NCBI GenBank assembly: GCA_045837725.1
Contig: JBEWZL010000048.1
Span: 124,001-188,000, forward strand
DNA from: Vermamoeba vermiformis
Taxonomy: Eukaryota; Tubulinea; Echinamoebida
Direction of reading: 5' to 3'
Length of the DNA stretch: 64,000 nt
The translations under genes were made by a program, and so were the position numbers. The notes under the pieces are model-generated. The model worked only from the letters and a program-made list of their open reading frames with translations. It did not search any database and had not been told where the DNA came from. The stretch's first letter is position 1. Every line of letters begins with the position of its first letter. Below, in pieces: positions 1-11,866 of the stretch.

Positions 1-1908
1 CTTGATGCAGACAGTTCATTGCCCTTAATGTTGACAACGAAGTCTGCCTCGAATATTGGATCCACGGTTGATTTGGGTAACTTCCCATCTGCATCTGTCA
101 CAATTTCGATGACAATTACGCAACCTGCTTCACAAACATTCAATGTTGATGTCTCTTCAGCCCTTAAGACTGCCTTATCATCCAACAGCGTCTCGTATTT
201 CTTCCAAGGACCATTGGCAACTCAAGGACGAATTATTTTGCCCGTCGTCAGCTCCTTCCGCTTGGCCCTCGACATTACGCTGTTCTCTGATGGCTCTTAT
301 TCAGTCGATATTCAATATTTGAACGATATTGCAATGGCTCCTGTCGGCGGAACAATTGTTTACAGCACAACGATCGCATCCAACGTAAAAACTGTTTACA
401 GCGCAGCAGATCTGACCCACTATCAATACCAAACATGGCACTATGTCTACTACTCTAACCAAGAGCCTCTCGTCAACGTCCAGTTCGATGTTTTGAGCTT
501 GATCCAAACGAATGCAATTCCTCCTTACAACTACACTCGCGGTATTAATGAAGGACTAGTCACGTTTACTATGAACAGCATTGATTCAGACACTTGGGGC
601 CAGCCATTCGATAACTACGGCGTCACTAAAGCCATGCCAATGACTGGTGGTCGAGCGGATCTTGGTCCTCTGCCCCTCTATACCACTGCTTGGATCATCT
701 CACAAAACAACTATATTCGACAATATATGCTGGGTTGGGGAGAGGCTGCCGGCTCGACACCGTTGAACTACTTTGCCAAGAATGAATCACGCTGGTTGAA
801 TGTATTCGATTATCCGAGACTGTGGTTGGACACGCGGTGCATTTCTTACTCGATCTGTCCGACACAATTCACTGAAGAGAACACGTGGCAGCTCGACACC
901 GCGCACTTGCCTAATATGGCATTTGTGCCCTACATGGTCACTGGTCGACGCTACTACCTGGACCGCATGGAGGCTGTTGCCGCGTGGGTAGCCAGCACCA
1001 CTTGGGACGCACTTCGACGTCAAGGTGGTGAAGCTGAAATGGGCTTGTTGTACGGCGAACAGCTGCGAGGTGCTGCGTGGGGCCTGCGAGAAGTCGTGTA
1101 CGCCAAGTACATTAGTCCTGATGACACGCCGATGAGAAGTTACTACGACAAGATGGTCTTCAATCATTTGTCGTGGTTGAACAATCAAACTGATTCGTGG
1201 ACAGCTAAGACTGGTGAAGTCTATGGCATCATGCTGGCATTCAGTTACGGCGGAGATTTCATTGTTCCGCCCTGGCAGACCGATTTCTTCGCGAGCACAA
1301 TCTCCACGGCACAAAGACAAGGCGAACCATTGGCCAAACAGTTCCTAAAGTGGTCCAAGAACTGGGACGTTGGTCGATTTTTGCACGATCCGCCATTCAA
1401 CAAACAAAACGGCGTGGCGTATAATATCTGGTACGGCAATGCTACTGAATTTGTCACTACGTGGGCGCAGTTCCAATACGAACAAGAGGCACGTGGCTAC
1501 AATAATGTCAATTTTAAAGAGAGCAACGGATATTACAGTCAACTGGGACTGATGACACTTGTCATGCATCAAATCAATGACCCGAGTGACAACGATGCCG
1601 TCACTGCTTTTAACTGGTTGTCAACTGCTGGTGCTCCTTATACTACCGAGAATGATTTCAGAAACGATCCGACATTCGGGTAAGTGGTAGATCAAACTAA
1701 AAAATATTGAAAAATATCTGTGAAAAATTTATCTAATGATGATATTTTGTTTAGTATGGCTCCTTACCCAGCACGCGTCAATGCACCCGATACAGAAATT
1801 GTTGCAGCACCAGTGTCGGGTCCTGGTGCTCCACTAGCCACTTCATTCGCCTTGCGTTTGAGTGCTATGTTTGCCTTGTTAATGCTCGCTCAAATTTTCG
1901 TTCTGTAA
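1..1908 (+). CDS. GPI-anchored surface protein, 5' partial
   Basis: The frame is open from the first base of the window, so the N-terminus lies outside. Two exons are seen, 1-1679 and 1755-1908, joined by a 75-nt GT-AG intron (phase 2). The protein has a Ser/Thr-rich beta-type N-terminal half and an aromatic, helix-rich C-terminal half with Trp/Tyr-rich segments (around residues 225-350) that recall alpha/alpha-barrel glycan-acting enzymes; that resemblance is a guess. The last 25 residues are a small-residue stretch followed by a hydrophobic tail ending in IFVL, the usual form of a GPI-anchor signal, so the protein is probably tethered at the cell surface. An AATAAA-like signal overlaps the stop region. 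I do not recognise the family. Confidence 0.7.
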
Positions 1909-1993
1909 TAAAATTTCGTTGTCATACCAATTTACATTCTTCGAGTACAAGCTGAGATGGGTTTTACAAACCTTCCTCTTTGTCACAAAACCG

Positions 1994-3959
1994 TTAAAGG
2001 CCTATTCCTAAGTCATCAAGCACTGCTTGTGAAAACATGTTGTAAAAGCTCTCCTTTTCTATTAGGTAAGTCTGAATCGGTCGTTGCAGCAACTTGGCCT
2101 TCTGAAACACCTTCTGCGCATCGGTTATTACTTCTTTGTTGGTGATAAGTGTAAAGGAGGCAAATTCGACCTTTTGGTTAAGCTGTTGAAGCTGTGAAAG
2201 TAGACTCTTTGCAGCGTCATTGGCGCACTTCATAATGCCAAGAATTATGTCAGGACTGCCTTGTTCTTCTCCACTGGGTCCTCCTACCGTAATTTTCTTG
2301 TCTATTCCGCCAGTTTTAATCTGCATTGCGTGAATTTTGAAGCCGTTGGCGGTCTTCTCGAACACAACGCCGTCAAATCCTTGATCCGCGGCAAAGTACA
2401 ACAACTCTCCACAATGATTTGTTACGTCTTTGAAAAGCACGTGATTACCTCCAGCTGTTACAGATAAGCATTTCTCGTTGTAGCTAGTGATCTTATACGG
2501 CAAATTGTATTCGGTTTGTCCTTCGAATAGCAGTGTTCGAATGTATTTCTCGATGAGACCACCAGCAGAGCCACATCCGTCCCATTTTCTGAACGTTCCT
2601 TCCAAAGCCATCATTGTTAATCGATCAGGGTGATTCGTCAAGTAGCTTTTGACAACTTCGTAATCACTTGGCAGTAACAGTTCGTAATTGTTATTGCTGG
2701 AGTATAATAGCCCTGTGTCCACCCATTCATTAAGTTGGCGCACATAGTCTTCTTCTCTCACATAGGGTTTCATGGCGTCAGTGACTTCGGAGTACGAGAG
2801 TGCTTGTTGTTGCCAAGAGATTTTCGTTTCTCGAGTCAGAGCCTCGTTTTTAAGGAACAGACGACTGACCACCGCTCTGAACGCAGGTTTACATAGTGCG
2901 TCAATAATGCTCGACTGAACGTCGTTCTTCATTAGTCGATCAATGTTGCGTCCAACTCCGCCTGTCTTGATAAACACCGTTTCTGTGTCATCCGTTGAGT
3001 TGGGATACCGCACTTGCAAAAGTTTCTGCAGCTCTTCTTGGTCGCGCATTGGCAGTAGTCTTTTTTCGGCATAAACAGTATTGTTTAAGTTCGGGTACTC
3101 GTGATACTGAGCGGAATTGGCCTTCTTGAAAGCCAGAGTTGTAATATTCGCGGATGAGCTTGATATAATTCCAAAACAATTGGGTTGTTTTCCGATGCTT
3201 AGCAGCTGCTTCACACATTCAACTTCAAATGAATCGCGCGTGCTATTAGGTTTGTATAGCTGTTGAACTTCGTCAGCGAGAAAGGCAACGTAGATGCGTT
3301 GGCTCTGCAGTACGCTCAAGAGCTCGATGCAGTTCGAAATATCTTTGACTACGGCAAACACCTCTACGCGTCGTAGTTGGAGTTGCTCCAAAATAATTTG
3401 CACCGGAAGTTTGCAGGCCATCTGTTCGTAGTCCCAATAGACAGGAAACACGTGCTCGCATGCCGCTGAGAGAGTGTGGGTCAGTCCCTCCATTAACATA
3501 GTTTTTCCGACTCCGCGAACGCCTGAGATCAAAAGACTGCTCCCGCTCGAGACCGCTGGTGGAATATTTGTTAAGTTAGCGGAAAGTTTCAACGAATCTA
3601 AGAATAAACTTGCCTATATTATCAACCGCGAGCTGCCTGCCAAGCCTTTCTAGCGCAATAACAGTTGAAATAATTGACCGAAATATTGGCTGAATAGTTT
3701 TGGATTCAAAAAGCTTTGAAAGTGGTTTTCGGCCGTCGGTAGCATAAACATTCCATAGCTCTTTTATGGCTCTGCTTGCTGCCTCCAAATTGTTCGATTG
3801 AATACCAGATCTGAAATCAGAAATTGCTTCTTGTTCTTTGTCGACCAGTAAATTAGTCATTTTTTGGCGCAAAGCTGTAGCAAAAATATTAGCGCTAAAC
3901 TGCGGTAAGAATAAGCGACGGAATTTACCTTCGTTTTCTTTGGTGCTAGAGGAGATCAT
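1994..3959 (-). CDS. Crinkler/RHS-type P-loop ATPase with restriction-like nuclease domain
   Basis: The main open frame of about 530 codons has a Walker A motif (GVRGVGKTM) near its N-terminus, a Walker B-like strand ending in ADEVQQLY about 100 residues on, and a C-terminal region with D, then Q-x-K (GFDGVVF ... MQIKTG), the core of a PD-(D/E)xK nuclease with Q replacing E. This ATPase-plus-nuclease order is the hallmark of the Crinkler/RHS family of eukaryotes, which occur as oomycete and fungal effectors and as trypanosome retrotransposon hot-spot proteins. A further coding-looking stretch of about 128 codons precedes it in another frame, so either splicing joins the two or the gene carries about one break; I do not resolve this. 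A 71-codon open stretch at 3963-4178 may be 5' leader. Tail-to-tail with the preceding surface-protein gene, 85 bp apart. Family assignment is inferred from motif order. Confidence 0.62.
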
Positions 3960-4174
3960 TTTCTAAGGCCTCTTCGTAAGGAATTGTTGCGTTATCATAG
4001 ATAATTTTTCTGTCTGTTGTGTTGTAGGTTGACTTGGGAAAACATTTATAAATAGTTTCCCGCCAATTCGGGCGGTCGTTTGCTTTCTTCGTATTAAGGT
4101 TGAAATGACAGGGTCGCTGCCGTAGTATGAATTGCGTAGTGTGACGATATCACGCAATTTATTTGTAATTTGCT

Positions 4175-7100
4175 TCAAGGGTTTGTATCTTTCCGCTTTT
4201 TACCTGAGTTGTTTTGATTAGGTTGTAGCAGGCCCTTATTCTTGTTAGTATTATTATCTCCGTCCTTATTATTCTTGCCCTTTTTGCTTTCAGTTTTTCG
4301 TTGTTTTTCTTCGCGCTCTTCAATGTCCTCTTTGAACAGCACTTTGAGTGCGGGCAATAAAGTCGACAGCATTTGGAAGTCAGTGAAATCTACCGTCATG
4401 AGATCAAATGCGATGTTCGCGCATTGTTCGTACTTCTCGGCGAATGCAGGGATCTTAGGGTATCGTTGACTGAAGTGGTTCATCAACACGTAACGCGCTT
4501 TCATCCTGTGAAAAAATGAGTACGAAATTTCGCGGTTCAGTGAACGTCAAAACGTACTTTAAGGCCATTTCAATCGCGTGTTTAGTCGTAGAGTGATTTT
4601 TCATCTTTGCTTCTTTCCACATCTTGTCCTCAAAAGTTGCTTCATGAACGACAATTGTCGCGTCCATGCCGTACTTAATCATGGCTTTGCAGGGTCTCGT
4701 GTCACCAGAGAACCTTCATTATAGACATTAGGCATCATTCAATATACTTAGCTAGGGGCCTATACTACTTACACGATCTTCCAGCCGTCGTGATGTTTCA
4801 AGAAAAACGCGTACGAGTCGTGACAGTGAATGGCGTCCACGGCAAATACCTCGCTCAAGCCGCAACTCTGCACGAAGTAGTTCTGAAGCTCGTGATTGGG
4901 ATTGGCGCGCATCAAGTGGCAGTCAAAGAACTTGAAGTCAATGTGCTCGACGTGCGTGTATTCGTCGAGCCAGTAGCGCAGTGAGGTCGGGCCAACAATG
5001 ACAAGTGGTGTCACGGGAATGTTGTGGGACTCGAGGACCTGCAAATAGATCACATTAGATTCATGAACGAGGTAGTAAAATGGTTTTAAACGACGTACTT
5101 TTCTTCGTCGAATTAACATTCTAAGCGTGCCCAAGTGATGATCGGCGTGAATGTGCGTGATCATAATGGCCTTCAAGTTGCTCAAGATCTGTTCGAGCTG
5201 TTGTGGGCCGAATCTGCGCATTAATTGACCGTACGTGCCTTCACCACAGTCTATTAATAGACCTGCGCCATTGTTCAATTGCAAGTAGTTCGCGCTAACT
5301 GTGAAAATATGATCAGAATCTGTATATACAGACTAATCTTTGCGAATATTTACCATTTCTATATTTGGAAGGAATTGCAGATCCAGTGCCCAAAAAAGTC
5401 AATGCCACGCCTTTCCAGTTCTCAGGCACGTGATCGGGAGTAATGTTTTGGTGGTGACTTTTCACGAGGGCCATTTTCTCGACTAATTCTTTGTCTTCTT
5501 TAAACACACTCAATATTTCATCTTCATTGAGCCTTGTCAATATAGAATCGACCTCAAAACCGACATTTGTGGCTGGGGACAATGTAAATTTCAACAACGG
5601 CTCCGCGGGAGTTATATGACCAGGTAATCCTTCTGTTAATCGTTAATACTATAAGCGAAGTTAATAATGTTTGATTACCGATGATAACGGGCTGATTATC
5701 GAGTGAATACGACTTGGGGAATATTTTCTGGTTGAGCTGGTTCATTTTGATCTGCATTGTGGCAGTAGCTTTGAACATGTGGCGTTGTGAGCAGACTTGT
5801 TTGTTCACCAAGATGTGCTATAATATCACTATTAGTTCTCGGCCTTAACATGATGTAATGGTTCAATGTGTCAAAAGAAATCCACGTGACAAGTTTGACA
5901 CGTGTCAATAGAGGTACCTGAACGGTGTCGCTGAACAAATTCATCCACTGTTTGTATCGCGCGTCTTGCAACACTTCGTGCGGGGTCATGTGGATGATGC
6001 ACGCTGTCAATTGACCGAACTGTTGGTTGTTGTAGTACTGCGTGAAGTCTGGATGCGCGACCAGTGCGTCAAGGTATTCAACTGTTGGGCACGTGACCAC
6101 GAGCATTACCTAATAAGGAAATATTAATATGCGATGCTATAGATCAGTAAGCATACCATGCCAATGGTTGTCGGGCTCATGACGTCTGATGGCTTAATAA
6201 CTGTACCATCAGCGAGGGTCAAATTTTCACCCTTCATTAAAATACCTAATAAAACAGTCAATATTGTACTGCTATATTAATCTGTAGATATGGCGAACCA
6301 AATTGAGGACCAGGTTTAGCACCAAGTTCTTGAGCTCGTTTCGGATTGAATTTTCCTCTGACATCCGGCATGTGACAAGCCCAGCAAATGACACTTTTGA
6401 CAGGTGTCACTCGCGACAGCAATCTTGCCATGGGAGTCGGGGTCTTCTTCGGATTGTCCAAGTCGAGATCGTGTGGCTGTTCCTCGAATGATCGTTCATC
6501 TTCGACTTCATCCACGCCCTCTCCAGACTCCTCGATTGGGTGAATTGTATCGTGTACTACGTGTACATCGTCGTCAAGGTCTTTTTCTTCCTCTTTGTCA
6601 ATGGCGTGAGCAGATCCATCGGACAATTTTCTCTTTTTATTTACAGCAAAATCTAGGTCGTACTTAGTATTAATAAATTTAATAATAGATAAATAGCGTT
6701 AGTGTTACCTTGTTTATGTAGTTTGACGTGATGAAATTTCGATTTTTCGTCGTAATCAATCTTCGAGTACAAGGTGATCTGCTTCTGAAATTCACTTTGC
6801 GAGCCATCAATATCCATTTGTTCGCTAGTACTAGACTCATCGACTTGCATTTGATTGTTATTATTATTGGTATTTGTATTAGCGTCATTTGAAGGGATTG
6901 TAATGACGATTGGAATGACTTTCATATTATCATCTTGATAAATGTCATTGGCTTCGATCGATGATTTGCTTTCAAATTCTCTTATTCTGAGATTTAAATC
7001 TCTCCTGCGAATTAATTGGTAATTAAAAGCAGATCTAATTATTTTTGATTTTAATGTTAGGTACCTTTGTAAGAAGTAGCGACATGATTCAATGAAATAA

Positions 7101-7621
7101 AGTGTATTTTTAGGACCCATTAAGCTAATCTCTTTAATTCCAATGTCGGCCAATGTTAATAACGCACCTGTAAGCAAAAAATTAATCAAAAGATCGCGAT
7201 CGAGGGAAAAAATTTACCAGGCAAGCCACCAACAAGGTCCCATGTTAGCTGAGAGAAGAATATATGTTGTACTTTAGCTAATCTTACTTTGTGTTCCGTA
7301 CAAAAGCGTTGTGTGCCTTCACCACAGTTGAATAGATCTGCATTATCAAAACTGTTAATTCAAATATTTTTTAAACGGCACCAATAAATCAAATTAATTA
7401 TGGTTATGTTAAATCCAAATAATCTTCGCACAAGAATGTTTTGGAATAAAGATCACGAAACTTGATGTTTTTTGAATAATGTAGGCATAACAGTAACTAT
7501 TAAAGTCAAAAATAGGGGTTCTATAATATTATTACATACAACTTTGTTGATCGAAGAATAAAAGCAACGACGGTGTTGTATCGCCCGTGTCTGTGCCCAA
7601 AATCTGCAGGTAGATCTTCAT
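4175..7621 (-). CDS. ELAC2: tRNase Z, long form (ELAC2-type)
   Basis: This is the endonuclease that removes 3' trailers from precursor tRNAs in nucleus and mitochondria. The ATG at 7621 opens MKIYLQILGT, the degenerate N-terminal beta-lactamase half, followed by the typical LFNCGEGTQR motif (exon near 7217-7351) and LTWDLVGGLPG. The C-terminal half carries the catalytic half: LGTGSAIPSKYRN (near 5400), DCGEGTYGQ, the metal-binding THIHADHHLG (near 5150) and a later VVHEATFED block (near 4640). Roughly ten exons are separated by short introns. The tail is Lys/Asn-rich low complexity ending at 4175. A long acidic insert (near 6480-6620) sits between the halves. All metal ligands I can check are present in the C-terminal half, so the enzyme looks active. 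It starts head-to-head with the Ariadne gene, about 300 bp apart. Confidence 0.93.
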
Positions 7622-7917
7622 CTTGAGGAGCAGTACTTATAGTGAGTCTTGTGCTACTCACTTCTTATCGATAGCTTGTTTAAGTTCTCGTAAATTTCGC
7701 TTATATAATTTGGCAGTCAAACTTTGTCAAACTACCTATGAACTGGATCCTACTTTGCACCAGAATTCTTGGCGCAAATCTGATATTCTCCATAATAGAA
7801 GGACCCAAGAACATCATTCTTTGGTTCTGATTCACAAGTCAAGGGCTTGCTTTATTTTTTCAGAACTCCGTCTAATTTTACCAACCGAACCCGATCAAGG
7901 AACACAACCAGAACAAA

Positions 7918-10641
7918 ATGAGTTTGGCTGCGTCATCCGCGAGCATTCAGTCGAACTACTCTGAATATTCAGAGCAAAATAGCAACTATGACGACGATGA
8001 TATGTAAGCAAATCTCTGCATCTCGTTAACGCTAGTTGCAAGTTTATTCCAAAAAATCGTATTAATATGGTTATACAGTGATATGGATAATATTGATGGA
8101 TTGGACGACGGAGATGCTATGGAAGCTGAGGCCAAGGAATCCAATTATGTCTGTCTAACTCCTGACGATATTGTCCGAGAACAACAAGATGAAATTCAAA
8201 AAGTTGCCGAATTATTCGAAGTAAGTTCATTAATATTGATATTAAATAGACTACAGTATTGAATTTTTGGGTTTCATCCTTTTTCCTATTTTTTGTAAAT
8301 TTCTGTTACTTTTTATTCAGCGAATAAGTTGGTCAATTGCATTATTGAATATTTTAAATACTGTTGGTAAATTATGGGCTCTATTTGTCCACAATTTTTA
8401 CAATATGAGTTTTAGTCTTGAAATCTGCTTTGCAACGCTATAAAACAGATTCTATGATTCACCTTGCAGATATTTTGAACATTTTCTTTTAATTTTGATT
8501 ATTTTTAAGGTTAATCTCTAATTTAAATTCAAATAAAGTTGCGGATCGAGCTAACTTCCAATTTTATTTTTAGGTCTCAGGTCCTATTGCTCGTCAATTA
8601 TTAACTCATATGAAATGGAACTCAGATAGATTAATCGAGCGCTATTATGACGGCGAAGCTGAACGCATTTTCAAAGAAGCTGGTATTGTTAACCCTCACG
8701 CAGTACGTCAACTTTTCAACGCGAGATCTGCTTTAAAAATTATTATTATTTTATTTTCCAACTGCCAATATTTGCATGTTGTTTAATCATAATATTTCTA
8801 ACCGCAAGTATGATAATTATGATTAAATTTTTGCGTGCATAACGCGTGCCACCCGAGAGGGTTCTTATTAATTAACCGATGCTACTTTTAGCGCACAAAC
8901 ACAAACGCAAAGAAATTGGACAAAAAGAAGGACGTGGAGTGTACGATTTGTTTCATGGACTACCCTGCTTCTGAAATGACCGATCTGCCTTGCAATCACG
9001 TGTTCTGCAATGACTGCTGGGGCACTTACTTGACCCTCAAGATTATGGACGAGGGCAAGGCTAAATGTAAGTCGATTCAATATATATTCGCCTTCATTCG
9101 TATTTGCAATAGAACGAGAAACATGTTCGTGAACAATTTGCGATTTTCATTCTGAAATTTCCAAAACGAGAAATAATTGTCCGATGGGCGAACAAGAGCT
9201 AGTTACCACGTGGCATATGAGATCGATGCTAATCTGTAATATTTACCGCTAGACATTCCTTGCCCTGCCAAGAACTGCCACATTAACGTCGATGAAGTGA
9301 CAGTCGGCAAGTTGATTCAAGACGCCAAAGTGCGCGAGAAGTACAACAAGATGATTGCGCAGGCCTACGTCGAGGACAACAAGAACGTGCGATGGTGTCC
9401 TGGCCGCGGCTGTCAAAATGCCGTGAAAGTCAAGTTGTTGAAGGAGAAAGAAGTCGTTTGCTCGTGCGGCACTAAGTTCTGGTACGTCGCTTTTGAATCA
9501 AATAATATGCCTAAATTAGGAAATGTCGTTAATATTGTTTCATGAATTAGCTTCGGTTGCGGTAACTTGCCGCACGCCCCAGCTGACTGCAAGATGATCA
9601 AGGACTGGAACAACAAGATGAATGCTGACGGAGAGAACGCGCAGTGGATCGCGTCATTCACGAAAGAATGTCCCAAGTGTAACTTCCTCAGTAAGTACTC
9701 CGTGGCCTGGCCTTGAGCATTCAATTGTCGGGGAGATTGCTAACAAGAATTAATTTGCAGTTCACAAGGACGGAGGTTGTCAATACATGCGCTGCTCGAA
9801 CTGCAACCACGGCTTCTGCTGGATTGTAAGTACTAGTTTAATAGAGACATCACCCGTCATGTTCGGAATGACGGATCTGGATCGAGTTCCAAGTTCTTAC
9901 ATTGTTTTATTTGCTAGTGCTTGGGAGCATTCGATCACGTGGCCCACGCGTGCAACAAGTTGAAAGAAGAGAAAGATCTCGACAAGAACAGCGAGCGTGC
10001 CAAGTTGAACAAGTTTGTGCACTTTGTCACTCGTTTCCAAGTGCACGCGCAATCTGCCAAGCTCGAAGATAAGTTGCTCGATCAGGCCAACAGATTGATG
10101 AGCGAATTGGCCGAGAAAGGGTATGTCCTATGGTAATGTCATATTCGTATTGGTGTTCTAACGAGCTCGTGCAGATCTTCATGGATTGATGTTCAATTCA
10201 TCAAGGCCGCCACTCTTGGTTTGATGGAGGCTCGTAATATGCTCAAGTGGACCTATGTCTACGGCTATTTCTTGCCTGATCACGTCAACAGAGATTTGTT
10301 CGAGTACTTGCAAGCCGATCTTGAATCCGCTACTGAAAAATTGAGCGGTTTGTTGGAAGCCAAAGAAGAAAAAGATAGACTCAAGATCATTAACGCTACT
10401 GAATACGTCAAGCAGGTAAGTCTACTTAAATAATTATATAAGATATTTTGCTGTCAAAATTAATCGACGGATCTTGCCTACTTTTAGCTTCGGTACTGAT
10501 CTTACTTTAATTCTATAGCGAATAAAGAACATGTTGGAGGGTTTGGCCGACGGAGACATTACTGGTGGCAAGGCTACAGAAGACAAGGTCTACAAGATTG
10601 ATGATAAATACGACGGCTGGATCTACAACCCCGGCAAATAA
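7918..10641 (+). CDS. ARIH1: Ariadne-type RBR E3 ubiquitin ligase
   Basis: The ATG at 7918 opens an acidic N-terminus (DDDDM, DGLDDGD) followed by the UBA-like block VCLTPDDIVREQQDEI and MKWNSDRLIERYYDG typical of Ariadne proteins. RING1 (CTICFMDYPASEM ... CNHVFCNDCW) lies near 8938-9066, the in-between-RING domain near 9253-9600, and RING2 (ECPKCNF ... GGCQYMRCSNCNHGFCWIC) near 9668-9960. The GGCQYM cysteine aligns with the catalytic thioester cysteine of human ARIH1, so ligase activity is expected. The C-terminal Ariadne helical domain, rich in charged helices, fills 9960-10641 and normally autoinhibits the enzyme. About ten exons; the first splice joins 8003 to the exon after 8080. Introns of 353 nt (8221-8573) and about 190 nt (after 8704) hold nothing I recognise. 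Confidence 0.93.
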
Positions 10642-10804
10642 ATTCGCTGGTAAAATATAAGCGAGGCGATAATAGACACGTTATATTATAATAGCGAAGC
10701 TGGTGTACATAACAAACAAACAAAGTTCATTTTTTGACTAGTGTAATCTTTTAACAATAAAAAAATCATAATTTTAATCAGATCAGATCCGCGTCGACGT
10801 TATT

Positions 10805-11642
10805 TTATTTCTTTTTGAATAGGCCCAATAGTACTAATGGAGTATTTAAACATTTGCTACAATAGATTTTACCGTCTTTCATACCGCAGTTGTCTTCTTC
10901 AGGAATATCTAAATTACAATTCGTACATTTCTCTCTGTTCAAAATTGTCCTCCGTGCAACCTCTAAACTTTTCATAAAATTATCGAGTTGTTTGTTTTGC
11001 CAGGCAGTAAACTCGGGTGATGCGCCAGGCATGTTTGGGATCGACATCAAATTGTCATTAAATTGGTACTGTACAGGTTCTGATGGTTTCCTTGCAGTAT
11101 TATTGTTCGTATGTGTTATGGGTTTAATATTTTGGGTTTGTGTATGAAGTTGAACGAGTTGTGGCTCAACTAATGGTGGCATGTCATCTTGATCTTTTTA
11201 GATCTAGCCGATTTTTGTGCAGATACTAGATAAATAAAATTCGAATATTAATTTAATGTTACTGAATATTGTGTATGCGTATTTGCGTAAGTGTTGCTCG
11301 AATTGCAACGAAAATTATTGGTTGAAAAATATCTGATAAGATTACCTGCAGTAGAAGGTGTTTCTACGGCCGTGGAAGAGTTAGTAACATTGGCTTGTTC
11401 GACTTTGTGATTTTTACAATAATATTGGCCGTTCGTGTAAGCGTACAGACCAGGTCTAAGAGTTGATCCACATTGTTTGCATTTAAAACACGCCTACAGT
11501 TCAATTAGCACTCTAATTATGTATTAATACAATTTTACAATTAATTTTATCGTTTAATTACTCGATGAAAGTTGTCCTGACCGACACTGAACTTCTCGAG
11601 CGGATACACGGTCTTATTGCAGGCACTGCACTTGGGATTCAT
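10805..11642 (-). CDS. small LIM-domain protein
   Basis: The ATG at 11642 begins MNPKCSACNKTVYPLEKF, the first zinc module of a LIM domain, spliced to ACFKCKQCGSTLRPGLY and YYCKNH, the second module. A Ser/Thr/Gln-rich linker follows, and a shorter C-terminal zinc-binding piece (CTNCNLDIPEEDNCGM ... IYCSKC) looks like a second, incomplete LIM module. It ends in LFKKK. LIM proteins of this size in amoebae act as actin-associated scaffolds, but nothing here names a partner. Three exons; the last acceptor (about 11194) is the least certain splice because the intron ends in a purine-rich stretch. The 163-bp gap to the Ariadne gene is convergent and AT-rich. Confidence 0.8.
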
Positions 11643-11866
11643 TGCTTACGTAGCAGTTAATATCAATTATGGTTAACAGAATTCCCGTGACAAGGTGGTT
11701 CCTTTGTGTGTGTCGCTTGTACAAGAAAATATTATCATCAATTTTACTTGCGATGGAAAGCAACAAATCACCTTCATCCGTCAATACAAACGGTTTTCAC
11801 TGAAAACCTAACAAGCCGCTAACAATTTTGTGCGGCAATTTGGCAGAAAACTCAAATCCGTTTGTA

